Shown here one piece after another: positions 34,531 through 44,947 of a stretch of 64,000 nucleotides of DNA (within the stretch, counting starts at the first letter, position 1; each line of letters begins with the position of its first letter). The stretch is taken from contig JAQDQK010000001.1 of the NCBI GenBank assembly GCA_027658995.1, positions 248,001-312,000 on the forward strand. Direction: 5' to 3'. Source of the DNA: Propionibacteriaceae bacterium AM104-82. GTDB taxonomy: Bacteria; Actinomycetota; Actinomycetes; Propionibacteriales; Propionibacteriaceae. The notes beneath the pieces are model-generated. The model made no database searches, was not told the origin of the DNA, and saw nothing but the letters and a program-made list of their open reading frames with translations. The position numbers and the translations under genes are program-made.

Positions 34531-35516
34531 AGGCTCTTGCACAGGACTACGACGCTGCGCTGTTCGACCTCGACGGGGTGATCTACCTCGGCCCGTTCGC
34601 CATCGACGGCGTCCCTGAGGCGCTTGAGGAGTTGAGGTCGCGCGGCAACCGGCTCGGCTTCGTCACCAACAACGCTGCCCGCACCCCGGCGACCGTCGCC
34701 GAGCACCTGGTCGAACTCGGCATCGAGGCGGCCACCGACGACGTGGTGAACTCCACCATGGCGACCCTGCGGATGCTGGGCGACGATCTGGAGCCCGGTA
34801 CCCGGATCCTGGCCGTCGGCACCGACGCGCTGCGCGAGCAACTGCGCGGAGCGGGCTTCGAGGTCGTCGACTCCGTCGACGACGAGCCGGTAGCGGTGGT
34901 GCAGGGCTACAGCCCCACCATCGAGTTCCCCAAGCTGGAGGAGGCCGCCCTGGCCGTCCAGCGCGGAGCCGCCTGGTACGCGACCAACCCCGACATGACC
35001 CGGCCCTCCGACCGCGGCCTGGTGCCTGGCCTCGGCGCCCAACTCGCCGTGGTGCGCGCCTGCGTCGGCATTGACCCGCAGATCGCGGGCAAGCCCTACC
35101 GGCCGCTGCTCGATGAGACGGTGCTCAGACTGGAGGCCGACCACCCCATCTTCGTCGGCGACCGCACCGACACCGACATCCTCGGCGCCAACAACGTCGG
35201 CATGGACTCGCTGTTCGTCTTCACCGGAGCCCACGGCAAGCACGACCTCGCGGTCGCGCCGCCCGACTACCGGCCGACCTACATCGGGTACGACGCAAGC
35301 GCGCTGCTCGAGCCGCCCCGCGTCGCCGAGTTCCACGGCCAGCGGTTCGTCTGCGGGTACCAGGAGGTCGACCTCAGCGACGACGCCGCCTACCTCTCCA
35401 CCCGCCCCATCACGCGCGACGAGCAACTCGACGCGCTGTGGGCGGGTCTGCAGGCGGCGTGGCGGTTCGACCTGAACATCGACGCGGTCCTCAACTCGAT
35501 CGACACCCTTCGATGA
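34527..35516 (+). CDS. HAD-IIA (NagD-like) phosphatase
   Basis: A 329-residue HAD hydrolase. Motif I is ALFDLDGVIYLG with both Asp residues (about 12 and 14), motif II is FVTNNAART, motif III contains AGKPYRPLL and motif IV is VGDRTDTDILGANNVG. Subfamily IIA enzymes dephosphorylate small metabolites; mycobacterial relatives at this position act on glycerol phosphate, which I recall but cannot confirm here. After the HAD core about 60 extra C-terminal residues follow. It overlaps both neighbours by four bases. Confidence 0.88.
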   Translation: MKALAQDYDAALFDLDGVIYLGPFAIDGVPEALEELRSRGNRLGFVTNNAARTPATVAEHLVELGIEAATDDVVNSTMATLRMLGDDLEPGTRILAVGTDALREQLRGAGFEVVDSVDDEPVAVVQGYSPTIEFPKLEEAALAVQRGAAWYATNPDMTRPSDRGLVPGLGAQLAVVRACVGIDPQIAGKPYRPLLDETVLRLEADHPIFVGDRTDTDILGANNVGMDSLFVFTGAHGKHDLAVAPPDYRPTYIGYDASALLEPPRVAEFHGQRFVCGYQEVDLSDDAAYLSTRPITRDEQLDALWAGLQAAWRFDLNIDAVLNSIDTLR

Positions 35517-35722
35517 GCCTCCCGACGCCCCGCAGCGCCGCCCCCTCCGACCAGCGCCGTCAGGACCTGGTCGCCGAGGCGATGGCCGCGTTGGAGGGCG
35601 TCGAGGAGCTTCCGCTGGAGGAGCAGACCGCACGGCTCACCGAGGCACAGTCGGTGCTGGCGGGGGTCCTCAGCAACGACCCCCTGACGATGCAGCGCGG
35701 CCTGCCCGGCGTCACCACGTGA
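35513..35722 (+). CDS. Small conserved protein between HAD gene and tlyA
   Basis: A 69-residue protein, MSLPTPRSAAPSDQRRQ onward, with one acidic amphipathic helix pair (DLVAEAMAALEGVEELPLEE and ARLTEAQSVLAGVL). It is joined by ATGA to the HAD gene and GTGA to tlyA, so translation is coupled to both. A small gene stands at the same place in mycobacteria. Function unknown. Confidence 0.75.
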   Translation: MSLPTPRSAAPSDQRRQDLVAEAMAALEGVEELPLEEQTARLTEAQSVLAGVLSNDPLTMQRGLPGVTT

Positions 35723-36435
35723 GGCTCGACCTCGCGCTCGTGCGCCGCGGCATCGCGCGCTCCCGGGGGCACGCCGCGTCCCTGATCGGCGAAGGCAAGG
35801 TCCTGATCGACGGAGTGCCCGCGACCAAGGCGTCCCAACCCGTCACCGACGATCAGGAACTGAGCGCCGACGTCGACCCCTGGGTCTCGCGCGCCGCCCA
35901 CAAACTCCTCGGCGCCCTCGACGCCACCGGCATCGACGTCCACGGCCGCGTGCTCGACGCGGGCGCCTCCACTGGCGGCTTCACGCAGGTCTGCCTCGAA
36001 CGCGGCGCCGACCTCGTCTACGCCGTCGACGTCGGCCACGACCAACTCGCCCCAGAGGTCCGCGGCGACCCGCGCGTGCGCGTCGCGGAGGGGCTCAACC
36101 TGCGCGACCTCACCCTCGACGACGTCGACGGCAGCCCCGTCGACCTGATCGTCGGCGACGTGTCGTTCATCTCGCTGACGCTGCTGCTCGAACCCCTGCT
36201 CGGCGTGCTCGCCGACGACGGTGAGGCGCTGCTGCTCGTCAAGCCCCAGTTCGAGGTCGGGAAGGGCAGGCTCGGCGCGGGCGGGGTGGTGCGCGACCCG
36301 AGGCTGCGCCAACGCGCCGTCGACGCCGTCGTCGCGAAGGCCGCCGACCTGGGCTGGGTGGAACGGTGGCGCGGCGAGTCCCCGCTGCCCGGCTCGGCGG
36401 GCAACGTTGAGTTCTTTGTCCGCCTGACTCGGTAG
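35719..36435 (+). CDS. tlyA: TlyA-type rRNA 2'-O-methyltransferase
   Basis: A 238-residue protein with an N-terminal S4 RNA-binding domain (about 1-60, RLDLALVRRGIARSRGHAAS) and an FtsJ-like Rossmann methyltransferase. The SAM site is LDAGASTGGFTQVCLERGA (about 77-95). In mycobacteria TlyA methylates 16S C1409 and 23S C1920 and makes ribosomes sensitive to capreomycin. The former name hemolysin is historical. It starts GTG 35719, overlapping the small gene. Confidence 0.93.
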   Translation: MRLDLALVRRGIARSRGHAASLIGEGKVLIDGVPATKASQPVTDDQELSADVDPWVSRAAHKLLGALDATGIDVHGRVLDAGASTGGFTQVCLERGADLVYAVDVGHDQLAPEVRGDPRVRVAEGLNLRDLTLDDVDGSPVDLIVGDVSFISLTLLLEPLLGVLADDGEALLLVKPQFEVGKGRLGAGGVVRDPRLRQRAVDAVVAKAADLGWVERWRGESPLPGSAGNVEFFVRLTR

Positions 36436-36438
36436 TCT
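36433..36438 (+). promoter_or_regulatory. -10 box of nadK
   Basis: TAGTCT overlaps the tlyA stop codon and is 6 nt before GTG 36445, giving nadK-recN a possible own leaderless promoter. Confidence 0.45.
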
Positions 36439-36444
36439 GGGGCC

Positions 36445-37341
36445 GTGAAGCAGCGAACCGTCGCCGTGCTCGTGCACCCAGAGCGCGAGGAGGCAATCGT
36501 CAAGGCCGTCCAGTTCATGGAGGCCCTCCACGCCATGGGGTTCGGCTTCCTCGTCTTCGAGAGCGACCTCGAGCGACTCTCCGAACGTGTGCCCGACGCC
36601 CACATCACCGACCTCGATCACCGGCCCGCGGAACTGGCCGTCGTCTTCGGCGGCGACGGCACCATCCTGCGCGCCGCCGAATGGTCCCTGCCGCTCGGGG
36701 TGCCGCTGCTGGGCGTCAACCTCGGCCACGTCGGCTTCCTCGCCGAGATGGAACCCTCCGACCTTGAGGAACTGCCCTCCGTCGTAGCAGAGCGTCGCTA
36801 CGACGTTGAGGAACGCACCACGCTGAAGGTCGAGGTCCGCGACGCCGAGGGGAACCTCACCTGGGCCTCGCCCGCCGTCAACGAGGTGTCGCTGGAGAAG
36901 CTCGCCAGGGAGCGGATGCTCACCGTGCTCGTCAGCGTCGACGACCGTCCGCTGTCGCGGTGGGGGTGCGACGGCGTGCTCGTGTCCACCCCGACCGGCT
37001 CGACCGCCTACGGCTTCTCGGCAGGCGGGCCCGTCATCTGGCCCGACGTCCAGGCCATGCTGGTGGTCCCGCTGGCGGCGCACGCGCTGTTCAACCGGCC
37101 CATGGTGCTCAGCCCCACCTCCAAGGTCACCCTCGACATCCCGGAGGACGCAGGCACCCAGGGCATCCTGTGGTGCGACGGCCGCCGCAGCCACGAACTG
37201 GCGCTGGGGGAGAGCGTCACGATCGTGTCCAACTCCCAGAAGGTGCGCATCGCCCGGCTCGGCGAGCAGCCGTTCACCACCCGACTCGTGAAGAAGTTCG
37301 CGCTGCCCGTCAACGGCTGGCGCGAGAGGCGAGACCAGTAG
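36445..37341 (+). CDS. nadK: NAD kinase
   Basis: Makes NADP from NAD using ATP or polyphosphate. A 298-residue protein with the signature VFGGDGTILRAAEW (about 68-81), the VNEVSLEK motif and STPTGSTAYGFSAGGPV (Gly-rich active site). LGHVGFLAEMEPSDL is also conserved. It ends TAG at 37339-37341, sharing one base with the recN start. Confidence 0.95.
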   Translation: MKQRTVAVLVHPEREEAIVKAVQFMEALHAMGFGFLVFESDLERLSERVPDAHITDLDHRPAELAVVFGGDGTILRAAEWSLPLGVPLLGVNLGHVGFLAEMEPSDLEELPSVVAERRYDVEERTTLKVEVRDAEGNLTWASPAVNEVSLEKLARERMLTVLVSVDDRPLSRWGCDGVLVSTPTGSTAYGFSAGGPVIWPDVQAMLVVPLAAHALFNRPMVLSPTSKVTLDIPEDAGTQGILWCDGRRSHELALGESVTIVSNSQKVRIARLGEQPFTTRLVKKFALPVNGWRERRDQ

Positions 37342-39017
37342 TGCTGACCACCCTGAGGCTCACCGCCTTCGGCGTGGTCGACGGGGCCGAGTTGGAACTC
37401 GGCCCCGGCCTGACGGCACTCACCGGCGAGACCGGAGCGGGCAAGACCATGATCGTCTCCGGGCTCGGGCACCTGCTCGGCGCGCGGGCCGACGCGGGCA
37501 TCGTGCGGCGCGGCGCGGACAAGGCCGTCGTCGAGGGCCGCTGGGTCGTCGACGACCAGGTCGCGGGGCGCGTCGGCGACGCGGGAGGCGACGTCGAGGA
37601 CGGCGAACTGATCACCCTGCGCCAGGTCGGCGCAAACGGCCGCTCGCGCGCCGTCGTCGGGGGAGCGGGCGTGCCCGTCTCGACGCTCGGCGAACTGCTC
37701 AGCGACATCGCCACCATCCACGGACAGTCGGGCCAGATGCGGCTCTCCACCCCCGAGCGGCAGCGCGAACTCCTCGACGCCCGCGCCCGGCCAGCCGAAC
37801 TGCCGCGCTACCTGGAGAGCTTCGCGGAACGGCGCGCCGCGGCAGCAGAACTCGACCGGCTCGAGTCCGAGGCCATGGCGCGGGCCCGCGAGGCCGACAT
37901 GCTGCGCTTCGGCCTCGACGAGATCGCCGATGTCGCACCCCAACCCGGCGAGGACGACGCGCTCGCGGCCGAACAGGCCAAGCTGATGGACCTCGACGAG
38001 CTGCGCCGCCTGGCAGGGGGCGCCCACGAGGCCCTGAGCGGCAGCGAGACCGACTACGACGCACCGAGCGTCGTCTCCCTCGTCGGCACCTCCCGCAAGC
38101 TGCTGGCCGAGCTCGCCGACCGCGACGAGACCGCCCGCGAGCTGTCCTCCCGCGCCACCGAGCTCGGCATGCTCGCCACCGACCTCGCGGCGGAGGTCGC
38201 GGGCTACGTCGATGACCTGGTCGCCGACCCGCTGCGCCTCGAGGCCGTCGGGGAACGCCGCCAGCAACTGGCAGGGCTGACCCGCAAGTACGGGGCGAGC
38301 ATCGACGAGGTGCTCGCCTGGTCAGAGTCCTCCGCGGCGCGGCTCGCCGACCTCGACGGCAGCGACGAACGGATCGGGGTGCTTCGCCAGCGGATCGCCG
38401 AACTCGACGAGCAGCTTGCCGCAGACGCCGCCGCCATCTCCGCGGCCCGGCACCGGGCAGCAGACGAACTGGCGACCGCGGTGAAGGCCGAACTCGCCGC
38501 CCTCGCCATGCCGCACGCCGAACTGCGCTTCGACGTCACCGACGCACCCATCGGCCCGCACGGCGCCGACCGGATCGAACTGCTGTTCTCCGCCAACCCC
38601 GGCTCCGACCCCGCCCCGCTCGGCAAGGTCGCCTCCGGAGGCGAACTGTCCCGCGTCCGGCTCGCCCTCGAGGTGATCCTCGCCGAGGATGAGCGCGGCC
38701 ACACCTTCGTCTTCGACGAGGTCGACGCGGGCGTCGGAGGCGCCGTCGGCCTCGAGATCGGCAGGCGGCTCCAGCGACTCGCGGCGACGAGCCAGGTGAT
38801 CGTCGTCACGCACCTGGCGCAGGTCGCCGCCTTCGCCGACGTCCACTTCGTCGTCGCGAAGGCCAGCGACGGTCAGGTCACCACCTCGGGCGTCCGCCGC
38901 CTCGACGACGACGAGCGCGAGGTCGAACTGGCCCGCATGATGGGCGGCAGCCCCGACTCGGAGGCGGGCGTCAGGCACGCGGCCGAACTGCTCGCAGGCT
39001 CGCGTCGCGCGCAGTAG
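37341..39017 (+). CDS. recN: DNA repair protein RecN
   Basis: An SMC-like ATPase acting in double-strand-break repair. A 558-residue protein with Walker A TGETGAGKTMIVSGL (about 29-43), a coiled-coil centre, the ABC signature KVASGGELSRVRLAL and Walker B TFVFDEVDAGVGG near residue 455. The GTG start at 37341 overlaps the nadK stop by one base. In many actinobacteria steA and steB follow; here pyrG comes 79 bases later. Confidence 0.95.
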   Translation: MLTTLRLTAFGVVDGAELELGPGLTALTGETGAGKTMIVSGLGHLLGARADAGIVRRGADKAVVEGRWVVDDQVAGRVGDAGGDVEDGELITLRQVGANGRSRAVVGGAGVPVSTLGELLSDIATIHGQSGQMRLSTPERQRELLDARARPAELPRYLESFAERRAAAAELDRLESEAMARAREADMLRFGLDEIADVAPQPGEDDALAAEQAKLMDLDELRRLAGGAHEALSGSETDYDAPSVVSLVGTSRKLLAELADRDETARELSSRATELGMLATDLAAEVAGYVDDLVADPLRLEAVGERRQQLAGLTRKYGASIDEVLAWSESSAARLADLDGSDERIGVLRQRIAELDEQLAADAAAISAARHRAADELATAVKAELAALAMPHAELRFDVTDAPIGPHGADRIELLFSANPGSDPAPLGKVASGGELSRVRLALEVILAEDERGHTFVFDEVDAGVGGAVGLEIGRRLQRLAATSQVIVVTHLAQVAAFADVHFVVAKASDGQVTTSGVRRLDDDEREVELARMMGGSPDSEAGVRHAAELLAGSRRAQ

Positions 39018-39082
39018 TGGCCGGTCGTGATCCGCAGCGGCGATCGGTGGCTGGCTGTAACACGATGGCAATTTTGCGGGCG

Positions 39083-39088
39083 TAGGCT
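39083..39088 (+). promoter_or_regulatory. -10 box of pyrG
   Basis: TAGGCT is 8 nt before GTG 39097. The ATTTTGCGGGCG before it has no clear -35. I saw no CTP-dependent attenuator (a run of G then terminator) like that of Bacillus pyrG. Confidence 0.45.
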
Positions 39089-39090
39089 GA

Positions 39091-40740
<1,650 letters not shown>

Positions 40741-41367
40741 GTGTTGCGCGCAGACACCCCGATGAGCTGGCCCGTCCTTGACCGCGAGGTGCTTGGCGAG
40801 GGGCACGTCTCGACCTTCGTGAACGAGACCATCCAGACCCCCGACGGGCAGCAGATCAAGCGCCAGTACCTGACCCACCCCGGCGCGGTCGCGGTGGTCG
40901 CCTGGCGCGAGGACACCGACGACATCGCCGTGCTGCGCCAGTACCGCCACCCCGTGCGCGCCGAACTGGTCGAGATCCCCGCCGGGCTGCTCGACCTGGA
41001 CGGCGAGGCATACGTCGTGGGCGCGCAGCGTGAACTCGCCGAGGAGGTGGCGCTCGCCGCCGAGCGGTGGGACACGCTGGTCGACATCTGCACCACGCCC
41101 GGCGCGTGCGCCGAGACGCTTCGGGTCTTCCTGGCCCGCGGCATCTCCGAGACGAGCAGGCCCGAGGGCTTCGTCCTTGAGGGCGAGGAGGCCGCCATGA
41201 CCTGGTCGTGGGAGCCGCGCGCCGACCTCGTCGACGCAGTCCTCCGCGGCGACAGCTCCTCGCCGACGCTCGTGGCGGGCATCCTCGCCCTCGAGACCGC
41301 CCGGCTCGGCGGACGGCTCGACGACCTGCGCCCCGCCGACGCGCCGTGGCCGCTGCGCGAGCGGTGA
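40741..41367 (+). CDS. NUDIX hydrolase, ADP-ribose pyrophosphatase type
   Basis: A 208-residue protein. The Nudix box appears as GEAYVVGAQRELAEEVAL (about 97-114) with the REL-EE core intact; the Gly that usually follows EE-x is Ala. LRQYRHPVRAELVEIPAGLLD upstream is typical of the ADP-ribose pyrophosphatase branch. GTG 40741 directly abuts the pyrG stop; an internal ATG at 40762 (MSWPVLDREV) is an alternative start. The same gene follows pyrG in mycobacteria. Confidence 0.88.
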   Translation: MLRADTPMSWPVLDREVLGEGHVSTFVNETIQTPDGQQIKRQYLTHPGAVAVVAWREDTDDIAVLRQYRHPVRAELVEIPAGLLDLDGEAYVVGAQRELAEEVALAAERWDTLVDICTTPGACAETLRVFLARGISETSRPEGFVLEGEEAAMTWSWEPRADLVDAVLRGDSSSPTLVAGILALETARLGGRLDDLRPADAPWPLRER

Positions 41368-42281
41368 CCTCGCCGCTTGCCGCGGCCGTCACCGACTACC
41401 TCAACCACGTCCGGGCCGAGCGCGGCCTCGCGGCCAACACCGTAGCCGCCTACCGTCGCGACCTCGGCCGCTACGTCGACTTCCTCGCCGGGCGGGGGAT
41501 CGACACCCTCACCGACGTGACCGCGGTCGAGATCACCGAGTTCGTCCGCTCGCTCAGCGCTGAACAGGCCGCCTCGTCGGTGGCCCGCCACGTCGTCAGC
41601 GTCCGCAACCTGCACGCCTTCGCACATGAGGAGGGCCTCGCCCCGAACAACCCGGCGGCCGAGGTGTCCCCGCCCCGGATCGCGCAGCGGCTACCGAAGG
41701 CACTGACCATCGACGAGGTGACCCGGATCCTCGAGGCCCCCGACCGCGCGGAGGTCACCGGGCTGCGCGACGCCGCGCTGCTCGAACTGCTCTACGGCAC
41801 CGGGGCGCGCGTCTCGGAGATCGTCGGCCTCGACGTCGACGAGGTGACGGCGGCGATCGCCGACCCCGACGCGGGCCTCCGACTGCTCGGCAAGGGAGGC
41901 AAGGAACGCATCGTGCCGCTCGGCAGTTACGCCGCTGCTGCGGTGGGGGACTACCTGGTGCGCGCCCGGCCGACCCTCGCGCAGGCGGCGGCCAGGCACG
42001 ACCCCGCCCTGCTGCTCAACCAACGCGGCAGGCGACTGTCGCGCCAGTCGGCGTGGGCGGTGATGCAGTCCGCGGCCAAGCGCGCCCGGGTCGACGCGGA
42101 CGTCTCCCCGCACTCGCTGCGACACTCGTTCGCCACGCACCTGCTCGACGGCGGCGCCGACCTGCGCGTCGTGCAGGAACTGCTGGGCCACTCGTCGGTG
42201 GCGACCACCCAGATCTACACGCTCGTCACGATTGAGCACCTGCGCGAGGTGCACGCCGCCGCGCACCCGCGCGCCAGGTGA
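41364..42281 (+). CDS. xerD: Tyrosine recombinase XerD
   Basis: Resolves chromosome dimers at dif with XerC. A 305-residue protein with an N-terminal SAM-like core-binding domain (about 8-95) and the catalytic domain. The residues are Arg in GTGARVSEI, Lys in GKGGKERIVPL, His-x-x-Arg in HSLRHSFATHLL, His in LGHSSVATTQ and the Tyr nucleophile in IYT. It overlaps the NUDIX stop by GTGA. It sits in the conserved backbone, so it is the housekeeping enzyme and not a phage integrase. Confidence 0.92.
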   Translation: MTSPLAAAVTDYLNHVRAERGLAANTVAAYRRDLGRYVDFLAGRGIDTLTDVTAVEITEFVRSLSAEQAASSVARHVVSVRNLHAFAHEEGLAPNNPAAEVSPPRIAQRLPKALTIDEVTRILEAPDRAEVTGLRDAALLELLYGTGARVSEIVGLDVDEVTAAIADPDAGLRLLGKGGKERIVPLGSYAAAAVGDYLVRARPTLAQAAARHDPALLLNQRGRRLSRQSAWAVMQSAAKRARVDADVSPHSLRHSFATHLLDGGADLRVVQELLGHSSVATTQIYTLVTIEHLREVHAAAHPRAR

Positions 42282-42290
42282 CGCCCACCG

Positions 42291-43556
42291 TCAGAAGGTG
42301 GCGAGGTTCTCCGCGGACTCGTCCCAGCGCAGCAGGCGGCCCAGCCGGCGCACCGCCTCGTCGGAGCCCTGCAGCACGCCGGCCTCGGCGGCCTGCGCGG
42401 CCGTGTGGTCGTTGTGCCACAGCAACGCGAGCGTGTCGATGCCAAGCGTGACCTCCGGCTCGGCGTCCGACGGCTCGGCGGTGCCGACGCCGCCCGATGC
42501 GGACAGCCGCCAGGTGCCGTCCGCGTAACCCATCGGGTCGACGACGCGCAGCACGATCTCGCCGTCGCCGTCGAAGGCCCTCCCGTCGACCGCGGCGGGC
42601 AGGTCGAAGATCCGCAGCCACACCCAGTCACCGATCCCGGTCACCTTCAACGCCCGCTCGTCTGCGAGCGAGAGCGGCAGGTGATCCGAGGGGCTCGACA
42701 GGTCGTAGGTGAGCGTCTCGATCAGGTCCATCTCGGCCAGGGCGCGCCACAGGGCCCGCTCGACCGGCGCGTCGGGAGCGCACACCTTGAGGACGCTAGC
42801 CTGCGGCGCGTCGTCCCAGCCCTTGAAGCGGAACACCGCGAAACCGTCAGGCACGCCGTCCGCGTCGAAGTGCACGACGGCCCGCAGATTCTTCGACGGG
42901 CCGCCCTCATCGGAGTCCCAGGCGCCCGTGTCGACCAGGAAGTGCGCGTGGGTGTGCCCGACGGCCCCGCGGTGCCGCTCCTGGTGCGCGGTGGTGATCC
43001 GTTCCCAGTGGTCGGCCAGGAACGACGGCTCGACGAACTCGATGGGTCCGCCCGCGACCTCGACCCCGTCGCGGTACGCGAAGCGGCGCGTGTCGATGCG
43101 CAACTGCTGCCCGCGGGTGGCCGGCGCGAAGCCGAACCGGCCGTAGATCGTCGCCTCGCTGGCCGTCAGCACCGCAACCGCCATGCCACGCTCGCGCGCC
43201 GCGTCGAGTTGGCGGCGCATCATCTCCTTCAGCAGCCCGCGCCTGCGGTGGCTCGGCAGCACCCCGATGGTGTTGACGATCAGCGCAGGGCGCAGCCCGC
43301 GGCCCTGGTTGATGGTGGTCGGCGTCACATTGAAGCCCGCCACCGGCTGCCGACCGTCCAGGCCGGGGCCCTCGGTGGTGACCATGCCGAGCACCGCGCC
43401 GTCCTCGCGGCGATGCGTGCGGAACGTGCCGACGCCCTCCGGACTCGCCCGGCCGTCGAGGAAGACGGTGCGGAAGATGTTGACGTAGGCCGCCCAGATC
43501 GGATCGTCGTCGGCCGTGTCGAGGGACAATACGTCGTAACGGTAGGGAGACTGCAT
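42291..43556 (-). CDS. Eis-like GNAT acetyltransferase
   Basis: A 421-residue protein with an N-terminal GNAT domain (TIGVLPSHRRRGLLKEMMRR at about 97-116), a second GNAT-like domain and a sterol-carrier-like C-terminal domain: the three-part layout of Eis. Eis proteins acetylate amines such as aminoglycosides or polyamines. IYGRFGFAPATRG is also typical. ATG 43556 is chosen because TAGCGT (43564-43569, minus strand) is 7 nt before it. It converges with xerD and diverges from parA. Confidence 0.85.
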   Translation of the reverse strand: MQSPYRYDVLSLDTADDDPIWAAYVNIFRTVFLDGRASPEGVGTFRTHRREDGAVLGMVTTEGPGLDGRQPVAGFNVTPTTINQGRGLRPALIVNTIGVLPSHRRRGLLKEMMRRQLDAARERGMAVAVLTASEATIYGRFGFAPATRGQQLRIDTRRFAYRDGVEVAGGPIEFVEPSFLADHWERITTAHQERHRGAVGHTHAHFLVDTGAWDSDEGGPSKNLRAVVHFDADGVPDGFAVFRFKGWDDAPQASVLKVCAPDAPVERALWRALAEMDLIETLTYDLSSPSDHLPLSLADERALKVTGIGDWVWLRIFDLPAAVDGRAFDGDGEIVLRVVDPMGYADGTWRLSASGGVGTAEPSDAEPEVTLGIDTLALLWHNDHTAAQAAEAGVLQGSDEAVRRLGRLLRWDESAENLATF

Positions 43557-43563
43557 GGCGCCC

Positions 43564-43569
43564 ACGCTA
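43564..43569 (-). promoter_or_regulatory. -10 box of the Eis-like gene
   Basis: TAGCGT on the minus strand, 7 nt before ATG 43556. It also fixes the start, since the frame stays open 340 bases further upstream. Confidence 0.5.
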
Positions 43570-43677
43570 CATGGACCTCGGGCGCGCCTGGCGATCGATC
43601 GCGGCCGGATCCCCCTTGGCCCCGCCCGGCTTCGGCATACTAGGGTGGTTGCACGCATCCAGAGGAGGGAATAGGAC

Positions 43678-44607
43678 GTGGCAGAAGAAGGGCTGTTCGC
43701 TCGGCCGCAGTTCGCTGTGCCGGACGCGCCAGCGTCGTCCACGCTCGTCGACACAGGGGAGCTCGGCCCGACGGGTCGCCCGCTGCCGACCTTCCCGGAG
43801 CCGGTTCCCCCGACCCCCGGGCGCGCGCACCACGCCACCATCATCTCGATGTGCAACCAGAAGGGCGGGGTCGGCAAGACGACCACGACCATCAACCTGG
43901 GCGCGGCACTCGCGGAACTCGGCTACAAGGTGCTGCTCGTCGACTTCGACCCGCAGGGTTCCCTCTCCGTCGGCCTCGGCGTCAACCCGCACACACTCGA
44001 CACCAGCATCTACAACCTGCTGCTGTCGCGCGACCACACCGCAGACGACGTCATCCGCGCCTCCAGCGTGCAGGGCCTCGACATCCTGCCGAGCAACATC
44101 GACCTGTCGGCGGCAGAGGTGCAACTGGTCAGCGAGGTTGCCCGCGAGCAGACGCTGATCCGCGTCCTGAAGCCGCTGCGCACCTCCTACGACTACATCC
44201 TGATCGACTGCGCGCCCAGCCTCGGCCTGCTCACCATCAACGCGCTCACCGCCAGCGACTACGTGGTGATGCCGCTCGAGTGCGAGTTCTTCGCGCTGCG
44301 CGGCATCGCGCTGCTCACCGACACCATCTCCAAGGTGCAGGACCGGCTCAACCCCGACCTCGAGGTGCTCGGCATCCTCGGCACCATGTACGACGCCCGC
44401 ACGCTGCACAGCCGCGAGGTCCTGGAGCGCGTCGTGCAGGCGTTCGGCGACGACGTCTTCCACACCGTCATCCGGCGCACCATCAAGTTCCCCGAGACCA
44501 CGGTCGCGGGGGAACCGATCACCACCTACGCCTCGGCGTCGCCGGGCGCGGACGCGTACCGCCAACTCGCCCGCGAGGTGCTGTTGAGGACGACCGACGG
44601 TGGCTAA
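43678..44607 (+). CDS. ParA family ATPase
   Basis: A 309-residue Walker-type ATPase. After about 55 variable Pro-rich residues comes the deviant Walker A CNQKGGVGKTTTTINL (about 60-75), Walker A' LLVDFDPQG and YILIDCAPSLG. It starts GTG 43678 with GAGGAGGGAATAGG upstream. It heads parA-RHH-scpA-scpB-rluB and is the counterpart of the second, non-oriC ParA of mycobacteria. No parB is adjacent; the following RHH protein may be its partner. Probably acts with ScpAB in chromosome organisation. Confidence 0.88.
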   Translation: MAEEGLFARPQFAVPDAPASSTLVDTGELGPTGRPLPTFPEPVPPTPGRAHHATIISMCNQKGGVGKTTTTINLGAALAELGYKVLLVDFDPQGSLSVGLGVNPHTLDTSIYNLLLSRDHTADDVIRASSVQGLDILPSNIDLSAAEVQLVSEVAREQTLIRVLKPLRTSYDYILIDCAPSLGLLTINALTASDYVVMPLECEFFALRGIALLTDTISKVQDRLNPDLEVLGILGTMYDARTLHSREVLERVVQAFGDDVFHTVIRRTIKFPETTVAGEPITTYASASPGADAYRQLAREVLLRTTDGG

Positions 44608-44947
44608 GCGCGCCTCGCTGCCCGGGGCATCCGAGCTGTTCCGGCCGACCAAGCCCGTCCCGACGCCGGAGCCTCCCGCGCCGGCCGCGGCCCCGTCACC
44701 CGAACCCGCCGCCGTCGAGGCGCAGCCCGTCGCATCGGGACGCGTCAGGCACGATCACAAGATCACCGTCTACTTCTCCGAGGAGGAGTTGCTGGCGCTC
44801 GAGGACGCCAACCTCGATCTGCGCCGCACGCATGGGATCAGGGTCGACCGGGGCCGGATCGTGCGGATCGCCGTCGCAGAGGCGCTCGCGGACCTGGCTG
44901 AGCGCGGCGCCGAGTCGCGGCTGGTGAACGAGCTCCGGCAGCAGTGA
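44600..44947 (+). CDS. Ribbon-helix-helix-like protein between parA and scpA
   Basis: A 115-residue protein with a Pro/Ala-rich N-terminal half and a C-terminal segment, DHKITVYFSEEELLALEDA then GRIVRIAVAEALADLAERG, that fits an RHH DNA-binding fold: one beta strand and two helices. It overlaps parA by eight bases and scpA by four, so all are coupled. ParA-RHH pairs are known from archaeal SegAB and plasmid partition systems, which makes a partition role possible. Not experimentally assigned. Confidence 0.65.
   Translation: MAKRASLPGASELFRPTKPVPTPEPPAPAAAPSPEPAAVEAQPVASGRVRHDHKITVYFSEEELLALEDANLDLRRTHGIRVDRGRIVRIAVAEALADLAERGAESRLVNELRQQ

Noticed and set aside
32740..34542. A 600-codon minus-strand frame opposite the charged repeat protein
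   Set aside because: Its Val-rich repeats are the mirror of the Arg/Asp repeat on the plus strand; the plus frame has the conserved TPR core, start and operon overlap.
36960..37340. N-terminal extension of RecN
   Set aside because: The open frame upstream of 37341 overlaps nadK and has no RecN similarity; the family N-terminus begins at the GTG sharing a base with the nadK stop.
41364..42281. XerD-like gene as a phage or island integrase
   Set aside because: It lies between the NUDIX gene and backbone genes in the order expected for housekeeping xerD, overlaps the previous gene and has no att-like repeats nearby.
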